From assembly GCA_003105195.1 (NCBI GenBank), contig PQAH01000048.1:1-54411 (forward strand): 54,411 bases of DNA, written 5' to 3'. Positions 39,980 to 48,106 of the stretch are shown one piece after another. Source of the stretch: Bradyrhizobiaceae bacterium (GTDB taxonomy: Bacteria; Pseudomonadota; Alphaproteobacteria; Rhizobiales; Xanthobacteraceae). The translations under genes were made by a program, and so were the position numbers. The notes under the pieces were generated by a model. That model was not told the origin of the DNA and ran no database searches. It worked only from the letters and a program-made list of their open reading frames with translations. The stretch's first letter is position 1; each line of letters opens with the position of its first letter.

Positions 39980-41620
39980 CTATTTCGCAGCGCGCTCGCG
40001 GGCGGCCTTGAAGCCGGTGACGAATTTCTCCAGCGTCCTGGAGGTGACGCCGCGCGGCAGCATCACCTCGACCAGGGAGAACGCGCCGCGACGCGCGACC
40101 GCGGCTTCCAATGCCTCGGCGAGCTCGCGGCGGGTCGCCACGCGCGTGCCGTGGCCGCCGAGCGACGGCGCAATGGCGGCGAAATTCCAGTCGTCGAGGT
40201 CGTTGAACTTCGATTCGGCCTGGAACACGCGCAGCATCTCCCAGCTCCGGTTGTTGAACAGCACGACGATGGGATCGAGGCCGTAGCGCCGGCAATTGCC
40301 GAGCTCCCAGCCGGTCATCTGGAAGGCGCCGTCGCCGACCAGGATCATGGGGCGCTGGCGCATGGAGGCCGCGATGCCGAGGCCGGCCGGGACGCCGAAG
40401 CCCATGCCGGCATAGTAGCCGGGCGCGACCAGCGCGGTGTTCTCGAGCTCCATGGCGGTGAACAGGCAGTCGCCCATGTCGGCCGCCATCGGCATGGGAC
40501 CGTGGCGGTCGAACAGGTCGTTGATCGCGCAGGCGATGTCCGAGGGCATGATCGGCCGGGTGTCGGCCACGAGGCCGCGCGGATAGGGGCTCGGCCGGCG
40601 CGGCGGGCGCTTGGGTGCCGCGCGCCGCGGCTTCGCCTGGGCGAGCAAGGCGTCGACCAGGTCCTCGAGCGGAATGCCGGGATAGACGTGGTGGCCGATG
40701 CGCACGTCGCGGTCGATCGCGAGCACGGTGCGGCGCGGATCGAAGCGGCGGCGCGAGAGCGCGAAATTGGTGTCCGACATGATCACGCCGAGGAGCAGCA
40801 GCAGGTCGGCATTCTCGACCAGGGCCGTGATCGCGGCATCGCCGGCCGCACCCATATAGGTGCCGCGCACCACCTCGGGCGCCTCCGCGAGCAGACCGCG
40901 CCCCATGAAGGTGGTGACCACCGGCACGCCGAGCCGGCGCGCCAGCGCGGCGACGCGCGCCTCCACGTCGAAGCGGCGCACCTCGACATCGACCACGATC
41001 ACGGGCGACTTCGCCTTGGCAAGACGTGCCAGGATCTCCTCGGCGCATTCGGCGAGCGCGTCCGCGGCCGCCGGACGGCGCGGCAGCTCCGGCACGCGCG
41101 CCGACTTGGCGGCGACCATGTCGCGTGGGAGCTCGATATAGACCGGCAGCGAGCGTTCGCGGGCGCTGCGCAGCACGCGGGCGATCTCATCCGGCGCGGT
41201 CGCGGGATCGGTCAGCACGGCCTGGTCGCAGGTGATCTCGCGGAAGACCGCGAGCTGGGTGTCGATCGAGCGCGCCTGGTGGTGCAGCAGGAAGCCGCTC
41301 GCGCGCTCGCCCGCGCCGGGCGCGCCCGCCACCACGACCACGGGGGAGCGCTCCGCATAGGCACCGGCGATCGGGTTCACGAGATTGAAAGCCCCTGCCC
41401 CGTAGGTCACCACGGCGACGCCGAGGCCGCAGTTGAAGCGCGCCGCCGCGTCGGCCGCGAAGCCGACCGCGGGCTCGTGGCTGAGCGTGTAGTACGGGAG
41501 GATCCGGCTCTCCTCGACGACCTTGAAGAAGGGCAGCACGAAATCGCCCGGAATCCCGAAGATCTCCCGGGCGCCGTGGTCCTTCAGGCCTTGCAGCAGT
41601 GCGGTCGCGAGCGTGGGCAT
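39980..41620 (-). CDS. TPP-dependent 2-oxoacid decarboxylase (indolepyruvate/phenylpyruvate decarboxylase type)
   Basis: 546 residues from ATG 41620. It has Glu49 in LSHEPAVGFAADAAAR (cofactor-activating Glu) and His113-His114 in FLLHHQ, the pair typical of aldehyde-forming decarboxylases (PDC/IPDC), with TPP motif GDGAFQMTGWELGN...LFNN near residue 430-460. A PQR-rich linker lies at about 340. It should decarboxylate an aromatic or branched 2-oxoacid to the aldehyde in the cytoplasm; Azospirillum IpdC-like enzymes make indole-3-acetaldehyde. It lies 175 bp upstream of the Tat-exported module on the same strand. Substrate not decided by sequence. Confidence 0.85.
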   Translation of the reverse strand: MPTLATALLQGLKDHGAREIFGIPGDFVLPFFKVVEESRILPYYTLSHEPAVGFAADAAARFNCGLGVAVVTYGAGAFNLVNPIAGAYAERSPVVVVAGAPGAGERASGFLLHHQARSIDTQLAVFREITCDQAVLTDPATAPDEIARVLRSARERSLPVYIELPRDMVAAKSARVPELPRRPAAADALAECAEEILARLAKAKSPVIVVDVEVRRFDVEARVAALARRLGVPVVTTFMGRGLLAEAPEVVRGTYMGAAGDAAITALVENADLLLLLGVIMSDTNFALSRRRFDPRRTVLAIDRDVRIGHHVYPGIPLEDLVDALLAQAKPRRAAPKRPPRRPSPYPRGLVADTRPIMPSDIACAINDLFDRHGPMPMAADMGDCLFTAMELENTALVAPGYYAGMGFGVPAGLGIAASMRQRPMILVGDGAFQMTGWELGNCRRYGLDPIVVLFNNRSWEMLRVFQAESKFNDLDDWNFAAIAPSLGGHGTRVATRRELAEALEAAVARRGAFSLVEVMLPRGVTSRTLEKFVTGFKAARERAAK

Positions 41621-41773
41621 GGGCCGCGTATAGCATGCCGCGCGCAGCGGTTCAGCAGTCCGCTCGGCGCAGGGCCTTCCCACGCGCCAAGAAAAAGGCT
41701 GCTTGCTGTGGCGGTGTGCCCTCGCCCGGATCGCACCGACGCGCGATCCAGTGCGTCGCCTGGAGCGAATGCA

Positions 41774-42229
41774 ATGGCCGGCAAGACACGCAGGACCCCG
41801 GCGCAGGCCGCCAGGCGGGACGCCCCGAAGCCGACCCTGCTCGCCGGCGGCAATCCGCAGATCGCCAAGGGCGCCGGCGACGCTCCCGTGCAGGCCTACA
41901 TCAAGGCCATGCCGGGCTGGAAACGAGATGTCGGGCGCCGCCTCGACGCGCTCATCGTGCGGTCCGTCCCGGGCGTGCGCAAGGCCGTCAAGTGGAACTC
42001 GCCCTTCTATGGCATCGACGGCCAGGGCTGGTTCCTGAGCTTTCACTGCTTCACGCGGTACGTCAAAGTGGCATTCTTCCGCGGCACCTCGCTGCGTCCG
42101 CTCCCTCCCGGCGAGTCCAGGCACAAGGAGGTGCGCTACCTCGACATCCACGAAAACGACGAGATCGATGAGGCGCAGCTCGCCGACTGGGTGACACAGG
42201 CGAGCCGATTGCCCGGCGAGCGCATGTGA
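41774..42229 (+). CDS. DUF1801 family protein
   Basis: 151 residues from ATG 41774. After a basic N-terminus, the core reads VQAYIKAMPGWKRDVGRRLDALIVRSVPGVRKAVKWNSPFYG...GWFLSFHCFTRYVKVAFFRG, the DUF1801 (YdhG-like) pattern. No signal peptide. Function unknown; the family resembles frataxin-like folds. It is followed by a second DUF1801 gene 12 bp on. Confidence 0.85.
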   Translation: MAGKTRRTPAQAARRDAPKPTLLAGGNPQIAKGAGDAPVQAYIKAMPGWKRDVGRRLDALIVRSVPGVRKAVKWNSPFYGIDGQGWFLSFHCFTRYVKVAFFRGTSLRPLPPGESRHKEVRYLDIHENDEIDEAQLADWVTQASRLPGERM

Positions 42230-42241
42230 GCGACAACAGCC

Positions 42242-42712
42242 ATGAAGAAAGCGACGACCAAGAAGACGAGCGGCGCGAACGACAGCAAGGGAACAGGCTC
42301 TCCTTCTCGATTGATCGATGCGAGGATCGCCCAGCTAGGCGATTGGCGGGGCGAGACGCTCGGCCGGATCCGAGCTCTCATCAAGCAGGCCGACCCCGAT
42401 GTGGTCGAGGAGTGGAAGTGGCGAGGCGTCCCGGTGTGGTCGCACGCCGGAATCATCTGCACGGGCGAGACCTACAAGGACGTGGTGAAGATGACCTTCG
42501 CCAAGGGCGCCTCGCTGGAGGACCCTTCGGGCCTCTTCAACGCCAGCCTCGAAGGCAACACCAGGCGCGCCATCGATATCCGCGAGGGCGACTGGATCGA
42601 CGAGGAGGCGCTGAAGGCGCTGATCCGCGCCGCCGTCGCGCTGAACATGTCGCGCACGACGACGCGCCCCGCCCGCGCCGGGAAGGGATCCAAATCCGCT
42701 CGCGAGCCGTGA
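42242..42712 (+). CDS. DUF1801 family protein (second copy)
   Basis: 156 residues. A Lys/Thr/Ser-rich N-terminal lead precedes IDARIAQLGDWRGETLGRIRALIKQADPDVVEEWKWRGVPVWSHAGIICTGETYKDVVKMTFAKGA, the DUF1801 core, and a basic tail. It differs clearly from the preceding copy (diverged paralogue, not recent duplication). Probably co-transcribed with it. Function unknown. Confidence 0.82.
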   Translation: MKKATTKKTSGANDSKGTGSPSRLIDARIAQLGDWRGETLGRIRALIKQADPDVVEEWKWRGVPVWSHAGIICTGETYKDVVKMTFAKGASLEDPSGLFNASLEGNTRRAIDIREGDWIDEEALKALIRAAVALNMSRTTTRPARAGKGSKSAREP

Positions 42713-42764
42713 TGACTCCGGTCCCGTCGCCCTTGCTTCCAAAGGAACATTTCACTCCAGTCCT

Positions 42765-42802
42765 TTGACATATCGGCATATCATTGATATGTTTTGACAT
42801 AT
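42765..42802 (+). promoter_or_regulatory. vapBC promoter and autoregulatory operator
   Basis: A perfect -35 TTGACA (42765-42770), 17-bp spacer and -10 TATGTT (42788-42793) end about 7 bp before the ATG. The spacer and -10 hold the palindrome CATATC-ATT-GATATG (42777-42791), and TTGACATAT is repeated directly at 42765-42773 and 42794-42802. A repressor on the palindrome would block RNA polymerase. Confidence 0.7.
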
Positions 42803-43073
42803 GAGCGATCGAACGACCGTGCGGCTTCCGGAAGACCTGCTGAAGCGCGCCAAGAGAAAGGCCGCCGCGGAAGGCCGGACCCTCACGTCGCTGATAGAGG
42901 ATGGCTTGCGGATCGTGGTGGCGGAACCTCGATCCACGCGTGCGAAGCGGATCTTGCCACGGGTCAGCAAAGCGACGGGCGGATCGCTCCCCGGCATCGA
43001 TGTCGGCGATCCGTCGGCGCTGCAGGAGGCCGAGGACTTGGAGTATGTCGGCCGCATGAAGCGCCGTCGATGA
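42801..43073 (+). CDS. vapB: VapB-type ribbon-helix-helix antitoxin
   Basis: 90 residues. The N-terminus DRTTVRLPEDLLKRAKRKAAAEGRTLTSLIEDGLR is an RHH DNA-binding fold, and the acidic C-terminus (DVGDPSALQEAEDLEYV) would wrap the toxin. No Shine-Dalgarno precedes the ATG, which lies where transcription is predicted to start, so the mRNA is probably leaderless. It binds its own operator upstream and neutralises the next gene product. Confidence 0.85.
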   Translation: MSDRTTVRLPEDLLKRAKRKAAAEGRTLTSLIEDGLRIVVAEPRSTRAKRILPRVSKATGGSLPGIDVGDPSALQEAEDLEYVGRMKRRR

Positions 43074-43501
43074 TCCTGCCAGACGTCAATGTCCTGATTT
43101 ACGCGTTCCGGCGGGACATGCCGCAGCACGACCTCTGCCGATCGTGGCTCATCGGCGTGGTCTCGGGCGATGCGCAGTTCGGGCTATCCCCCATGACGCT
43201 GGGCGCACTGGTGAGGATCACGACAAATCCGCGCGTCTTCAAGATGCCGAGCACCCCCGACGAGGCGTTCGGGTTCTGCGACGATCTTCTCGGCCAGCCA
43301 CATTGTCGTCTGGTGGAGCCGGGCGAGCGGCATTGGCGCATTTTCCATCAACTCTGCAGGGAGCATGACGTTCGCGGATCGCGCGTCACCGATGCCTGGT
43401 ACGCGGCGCTCGCCATCGAGTGGGGATGCGACTGGATCACCCTCGATCGCGACTACGCACGTTTCACGAAGCTGAAGTGGCGCGTGCCAGGGGCGACGTG
43501 A
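43070..43501 (+). CDS. vapC: VapC-type PIN-domain toxin (ribonuclease)
   Basis: 143 residues, starting in an ATGA overlap with vapB. The PIN-domain opening MILPDVNVLIYAFR (Asp5, Asn7) and closing acidic residues in SRVTDAWYAALAIEWGCDWITLDRDYARF are present. LVRITTNPRVF places it in the subfamily whose members commonly have NPRVF after strand 2. It cleaves RNA (often tRNA) when free of antitoxin. The pair is a mobile-type accessory element in the segment between gyrA and ssb. Confidence 0.88.
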   Translation: MILPDVNVLIYAFRRDMPQHDLCRSWLIGVVSGDAQFGLSPMTLGALVRITTNPRVFKMPSTPDEAFGFCDDLLGQPHCRLVEPGERHWRIFHQLCREHDVRGSRVTDAWYAALAIEWGCDWITLDRDYARFTKLKWRVPGAT

Positions 43502-43525
43502 GACTCACATGCTGCAGCGTCTCAG

Positions 43526-43678
43526 CGCGTAGGGGTGCAAATAGGCTGTAGCCGACCCGGGCATGGTCAATGTGCACGTCGGCAACAGCCGACTTGCATG
43601 CGCCGTATGGCACCGTCGCCGTATCGGGAAGCTTGGCCGGTGCAATACGCCGCTGACGCGGCTATTGCACCCTACGCG
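43526..43678. repeat. REP-type inverted repeat with strong hairpin, between vapC and the Liv operon
   Basis: GCGTAGGGGTGCAAATAG-like sequence (43526-43544) is inverted at 43662-43678 (CTATTGCACCCTACGCG). The right part is itself a hairpin, 43639-43671: GGTGCAATA pairs with TATTGCACC, plus an inner GCCGC/GCGGC stem with one bulged C. A 6-bp GTCGGC/GCCGAC hairpin lies at 43578-43593. The large hairpin starts 16 bp past the hydrolase stop and could end transcription from that side. The GTAGGGTGCAATAG core resembles RAYT-associated REPs. Confidence 0.65.
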
Positions 43679-43686
43679 TTGAGCGC

Positions 43687-44529
43687 TCACTGAACCTGAA
43701 GAAACTCCCGCACCAGGGCGATCTGGTCGGGCACGTTGAGCGCGGGCGCGTGGCCGCAGCCCGCGATGGTGGCGACGCGGCAGAGCGGGCCGCGGCGGCT
43801 CATGGCGTCGGCGGTCTCGACGAGCAGCAGGTCGGACTGGGCGCCGCGCAGGCACAGCACCTCGCAGGCGAGCGAGTCCCATTGGGTCCATTGATCGTAG
43901 TCGCGGGGGTGGCGCTCGAACTGCAGGACCATCCGGGGATCGTAGTGGGGCGTGATGCCGCCGTCGGGCAGGCGCCGCACGGAGGTCTCGGTCAGCCGGC
44001 GCCACTGGGCATCCGTGAGATAGCCGAAGGGCTGGTAGACCTGGCGGAAATAGGCCTCCAGCTCGGAGACGCGGGCGAAGCGCGGCGGCGCGCCCGCATA
44101 GGTGCGGATGCGCTCGACCGCGGCGCGCGTGATCTCGGGGCCGATGTCGTTGAGCACCAGGCGGCGGATGCGGCCGCGCAGCGGGCCGGCGGCGGCGCGG
44201 ATCGCGATGGCGCCGCCCATGGAGGTGCCGAGCCAATCGACCTCGCTGAGCTCCAGCTCGTCGAGCAGCGCGGTCGCGAGCCGGGCGTAGAAGTCGTTGC
44301 AGTATTCCTGCTCGGGAGCCGGGCTCCACTGGCTCAGGCCGCGGCCGATGGTGTCGGGCACGATCACGTGGCGGTCGGCTGCGAACTCCGCCGCGATGTC
44401 ATCGAAGTCGCGGCCGGTGCGGGCGAGACCGTGCCACATCACGAGCGGCGGCCGCCCGGGCTCGCCCCATTCCATGAAATGGATCTCGCGATCGAGCACC
44501 GTGAGATAGCGCGACTTCGGGACCTTCAT
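43687..44529 (-). CDS. alpha/beta hydrolase fold protein
   Basis: 280 residues. The oxyanion segment VMWHGLARTGRDFDD, the nucleophile elbow WLGTSMGGAIAI (Ser in G-T-S-M-G) and the C-terminal IAGCGHAPAL histidine make an intact catalytic triad with an Asp in the preceding strand. It hydrolyses an ester or amide, perhaps releasing an acid from the transported compound. Its ATGA start overlaps the LivM stop, so it is part of the Liv operon. Substrate unknown. Confidence 0.85.
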   Translation of the reverse strand: MKVPKSRYLTVLDREIHFMEWGEPGRPPLVMWHGLARTGRDFDDIAAEFAADRHVIVPDTIGRGLSQWSPAPEQEYCNDFYARLATALLDELELSEVDWLGTSMGGAIAIRAAAGPLRGRIRRLVLNDIGPEITRAAVERIRTYAGAPPRFARVSELEAYFRQVYQPFGYLTDAQWRRLTETSVRRLPDGGITPHYDPRMVLQFERHPRDYDQWTQWDSLACEVLCLRGAQSDLLLVETADAMSRRGPLCRVATIAGCGHAPALNVPDQIALVREFLQVQ

Positions 44530-45587
44530 TTGCCCCCTCCCCTGAGCTTGCCGACGATACCGGCCGGGAAGAAATAGACGCAGGCGATGAACAGCACGCC
44601 GAGCCAGAGCAGCCAGCGGTCGGGATGGAACAGGGCCGGCAGCAGCGGCAGGCCGCCGTCGGCGGCCGTCGCGGAGGCCCAGCCCATCAGCGCCTGCAGG
44701 TAGTTCTGCGCCAGGATGAACAGGGTCGCGCCGAGGATCGCGCCGTACATGGTGCCCATGCCGCCGATCACGACGATCAGCAGAATGTCGAGCATGATCG
44801 CGAAGCTGAGCGAGGTGTCGGGCCCGGTATAGCGCAGCCAGAGCGCGTTGAGCGCGCCGGCGGCGGCCGCGACCGCCGCCGCGAGGCAGTTCGCAAGCGT
44901 GCGATGCACGACGATGCGGTAGCCGAGCGCCTCGGCGCGGAAGGGATTCTCGCGGATCGCCTGCAGCACGCGGCCGAAGGGCGAGTTGACGACCCGCAGC
45001 AGCAGCAGGAACAGCGCCGCGCAGCAGGCGAAGACCAGGTAGTAGGTGAGCGTGCGGCCCGTCACGGCGATGCCGAGCAGGTCCTGGGGGACGAGCGTGA
45101 AGCCGGGCCGCAGCAGCTCGGGCACGCGGAAGCTGCGCCCGTCCTCGCCGCCCGTGAGCCAGGAGAGCTGCGAGGCGAGCACCGCGAAGGCGGAAGCGAC
45201 CGCCAGCGTGATCATGGCGAAGAAGATCGCCTGCACGCGCAGCGAGAACAGGCCGATCACCAGGGCGAGCGCCGCCGCGAGCGGCAGCGCCACGGTGACG
45301 CCGAGCAGCACCGCGTCCCAGCGCGGCCCGAGCCCGTAGAGCGCGATCGCGATCCCGTAGCTGCCGATGCCGTAGAACATCGTGTGGGCGAAGGAGACGA
45401 TGCCGGTGTAGCCGAGCAGCAGGTCGTAGGAGGCGGCGAGCGCGATGAAGATGCAGATCTTGGCGGCCACGTTGAGCGGCTTCGCGCCGGGAAACAGGAA
45501 CGGCGCGAACATGAGCGCCAGCACGATGCCGGCGAGGCCGAGCGCGAGCAGCCGGCTGCGGGGCGGATCGCCGGAGAGCGGCATCAT
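44526..45587 (-). CDS. livM: branched-chain-type ABC transporter permease, LivM-like
   Basis: 353 residues from ATG 45587. About nine membrane helices; the LivM hallmarks are SYDLLLGYTGIVSFAHTMFYGIGSY, FFAMITLAVASAF, AIRENPFRAEALGYRI and IVVIGGMGTMYGAILGA. It forms the permease dimer with LivH. It overlaps both the preceding LivH stop and the following hydrolase start by 4 bp. Confidence 0.92.
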   Translation of the reverse strand: MMPLSGDPPRSRLLALGLAGIVLALMFAPFLFPGAKPLNVAAKICIFIALAASYDLLLGYTGIVSFAHTMFYGIGSYGIAIALYGLGPRWDAVLLGVTVALPLAAALALVIGLFSLRVQAIFFAMITLAVASAFAVLASQLSWLTGGEDGRSFRVPELLRPGFTLVPQDLLGIAVTGRTLTYYLVFACCAALFLLLLRVVNSPFGRVLQAIRENPFRAEALGYRIVVHRTLANCLAAAVAAAAGALNALWLRYTGPDTSLSFAIMLDILLIVVIGGMGTMYGAILGATLFILAQNYLQALMGWASATAADGGLPLLPALFHPDRWLLWLGVLFIACVYFFPAGIVGKLRGGGK

Positions 45588-46594
45588 CGGCTGGTCACCG
45601 CATAGAGGCCGCGCGGGCGCCACAGCAGCACCGCGACCATCAGCAGGATGTCGGAGACGAGCGCGAGCTTGGGCACGAGGAAGCCCGTGTAGTTGGTGAG
45701 CAGCGCGACCAGCAGCGCGCCGATGAAGCAGCCGGTGACCGAGCCGAGGCCGCCGATGATCACCACGATGAAAACCAGCACCATCAGCTCGGCGCCCATC
45801 GCGGCGTGCACCTGCTCGCGGTAGAGCCCCCACATCACGCCGCCGAGGCCGGCGAGCGCCGACCCCGCCATGAACACGCCGACGAACAGCCGCGTGATGC
45901 GGTAGCCGAGCGCCTCGACCATCTCGCCGTTCTCGACGCCGGCGCGGATCAGGAGGCCGATCTTGGTGCGGTTGAGGATCACGAGCATGGCCAGGAAGAC
46001 GACCAGCCCGATCGCCACCGCCAGCAGCCGGTACTTCTCGATCGCCGCGCCGCCGATCAGCACCGAGCCGCGCAGGCTCGCGGGCAGCGGCAGCGGGATC
46101 TGCTGCGGCCCGTAGAGGGCGTAGAGCACCTGCTCGGCCACGATCAGGCCGCCCATGGTGATCAGGATCTGCTTGAGATGCTGGCCGTAGACCGGGACGA
46201 TCAGCACCCGCTCGAAGGCGAGGCCGAGCGCGGCGGTGACCGCCATGGCGAACAGCACGGCGGCCGCGATGGCGGCGCCGTTGAGCCAGATCGACTCGGC
46301 CTGCATCCAGGGCGCCAGCGGGCCGAGCACCAGGACCGCCAGGTAGGCGCCGATCGCGATGAAGGCGCCGTGGCCGAAATTGAGCACGTCCATCAGGCCG
46401 AAGATCAGGGTCAGTCCCGAGGCCATGATGAAGATCATCATGCCCATGGCGAGCCCGGCGATCGTCAGCGTCAGCCAGGTGGACGGCGAGCCGACGAAGG
46501 GCAGCGCGGCGAGCGCGAGCGCCGCGGGAAGCAGCAGGGGCACCAGGTCGGCGCGCGCCTTGGGAAGGGCCGCGCCGGTGTCGAGCGCGCTCAT
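45584..46594 (-). CDS. livH: branched-chain-type ABC transporter permease, LivH-like
   Basis: 336 residues from ATG 46594. LivH features are ASGLTLIFGLMDVLNFGHGAFIAIGAYLA, LKQILITMGGLIVAEQVLYALYG, AGVENGEMVEALGYRI and VVIIGGLGSVTGCFIGALLV. The start overlaps the LivF stop as ATGA. The N-terminal 35 residues are longer than in E. coli LivH. It forms the inner-membrane channel with LivM. Confidence 0.92.
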   Translation of the reverse strand: MSALDTGAALPKARADLVPLLLPAALALAALPFVGSPSTWLTLTIAGLAMGMMIFIMASGLTLIFGLMDVLNFGHGAFIAIGAYLAVLVLGPLAPWMQAESIWLNGAAIAAAVLFAMAVTAALGLAFERVLIVPVYGQHLKQILITMGGLIVAEQVLYALYGPQQIPLPLPASLRGSVLIGGAAIEKYRLLAVAIGLVVFLAMLVILNRTKIGLLIRAGVENGEMVEALGYRITRLFVGVFMAGSALAGLGGVMWGLYREQVHAAMGAELMVLVFIVVIIGGLGSVTGCFIGALLVALLTNYTGFLVPKLALVSDILLMVAVLLWRPRGLYAVTSR

Positions 46595-47313
46595 GCGTGA
46601 GTCTCCAGGCTCAGGCCCAGCAGTCGGTGCTGCAGCGCCTCGTCGCCGGCGAGCTCGGCCATGGTGCCGGCATGGACGATGCGGCCATTGTCCATCACGG
46701 CGACGGTGTCGCCGATCTCCCGGGCGACGCGGAAGTTCTGCTCCACCAGCAGGATCGTGGTGCCGAGGCGCTTGAGCTCGGCGAGGCAGGCGATCAGCGC
46801 GTCGACGATCGCGGGCGCGAGGCCCTTGGTGGGCTCGTCGATCAGCAGGAGGCGGCGCGGCTCGGCGACGGCGCGGGCGATCGAGAGCATCTGCTTCTGG
46901 CCGCCCGAGAGCGTGCCGGCGCGCGAGAGCCAGAAGCGCTGCAGCGCCGGGAAGAAGCCGAAGATCCATTCCAGGCGCGCCGCGTCGAGCGGCGCGTCGC
47001 GCGCGGCCAGCTCCAGGTTCTCGCGCACCGTGAGGTCGGAGAAGATCGCCATGTTCTCGGGCACGTAGCCGATGCCGGCGCGGGCGATGTCGGGCGTGAC
47101 CAGCGCCTCGATGCGGCGGCCGCCGAAGCGGATCTCGCCCTCGGAGGCGCGCCAGAGGCCCATGACGGTGCGCAGCGTCGTGGTCTTGCCGGCGCCGTTG
47201 CGGCCGAGCAGCATGGTGGTGCGGCCCTCGGGCACGTCCAGGTCGACGCCCTGGAGGATGTGATAGCGCCCGATATGGGTCTGCACGCCGGTGAGCAGGA
47301 GGAGCGCGCTCAT
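46591..47313 (-). CDS. livF: branched-chain-type ABC transporter ATP-binding protein, LivF-like
   Basis: 240 residues from ATG 47313. Walker A is GRNGAGKT (37-44), then IGYVPENMAIFSDLTVRENL, signature LSGGQKQMLSIARAV and Walker B LLLIDEPTKGLAP; VEQNF is the switch region. The start overlaps the LivG stop. The VPENMAIFSDLTVREN stretch is typical of LivF rather than LivG. Confidence 0.93.
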   Translation of the reverse strand: MSALLLLTGVQTHIGRYHILQGVDLDVPEGRTTMLLGRNGAGKTTTLRTVMGLWRASEGEIRFGGRRIEALVTPDIARAGIGYVPENMAIFSDLTVRENLELAARDAPLDAARLEWIFGFFPALQRFWLSRAGTLSGGQKQMLSIARAVAEPRRLLLIDEPTKGLAPAIVDALIACLAELKRLGTTILLVEQNFRVAREIGDTVAVMDNGRIVHAGTMAELAGDEALQHRLLGLSLETHA

Positions 47314-48077
47314 GCGGGACCCGCCCGCGCGCCGGTGCCCAGATAGGCCTCCTGCACGACCGGCGAGGCCATCACCTCGGCCGGCTCGCCGTCGGCGACC
47401 AGGCGGCCGTTGTGCAGCACGACGATGCGGTCCGCGAGGGTGCGCACCACGTCCATCTTGTGCTCGACCAGGAGGATGATCTTGGAACGGTCCTGCTTGA
47501 GCTGCTCGATCAGCGCCAGCACCACCGGCACCTCGTCGACGCTCATGCCGGCGGTCGGCTCGTCGAACATGAAGATCGCGGGCTCGAGCGCGATCATCAG
47601 CGCGACCTCGAGCTTGCGCTGGTCGCCGTGGGAGAGCGCCGAGGCGAGCGCATGGCGCCGGCCGGCGAGCGCGACGCGCTCGAGCACCGCCTCGGCGCGC
47701 GCCGTGAGCTCGCCGTGGCGCATCCACGGGCGCAGCATGTCGTAGTGCACGCCGGCCGCGGACTGCACGGCGAGCCGCACGTTCTCGACGACGGTCAGGC
47801 CCGGGAACAGGTTGGTGAGCTGGAAGGCGCGGCCGATGCCGGCGCGGGTGCGCGCCGGCGCCGAGAGGCGCGTGAGGTCCCGCCCGTCGAGCAGGACCTC
47901 GCCCGCGGTGGCGGCGAGCTGGCCCGAGATGAGGTTGAAATAGGTGGTCTTGCCGGCGCCGTTCGGCCCGACGATGGCGGTGAGCTCGCCCGGACGGAAA
48001 CGGGAGCTCACGCGATCGACGGCCACGTGGCCGCCGAACCGGATGGTGAGCTCCCGCGTCTCGAGCTCGCGCGTCAT
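47310..48077 (-). CDS. livG: branched-chain-type ABC transporter ATP-binding protein, LivG-like
   Basis: 255 residues from ATG 48077. Walker A is GPNGAGKT (37-44), followed by IGRAFQLTNLFPGLTVVENV. The signature reads ALSHGDQRKLEVAL (LSHGDQ instead of LSGGQ, common in LivG-like proteins), and Walker B is IFMFDEPTAGMS. It lies 29 bp after the substrate-binding protein gene and lacks a strong ribosome site. It powers import together with LivF. Confidence 0.92.
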   Translation of the reverse strand: MTRELETRELTIRFGGHVAVDRVSSRFRPGELTAIVGPNGAGKTTYFNLISGQLAATAGEVLLDGRDLTRLSAPARTRAGIGRAFQLTNLFPGLTVVENVRLAVQSAAGVHYDMLRPWMRHGELTARAEAVLERVALAGRRHALASALSHGDQRKLEVALMIALEPAIFMFDEPTAGMSVDEVPVVLALIEQLKQDRSKIILLVEHKMDVVRTLADRIVVLHNGRLVADGEPAEVMASPVVQEAYLGTGARAGPA

Positions 48078-48106
48078 CGCATGGCACGAACCGGCCGCGA
48101 AAATCG

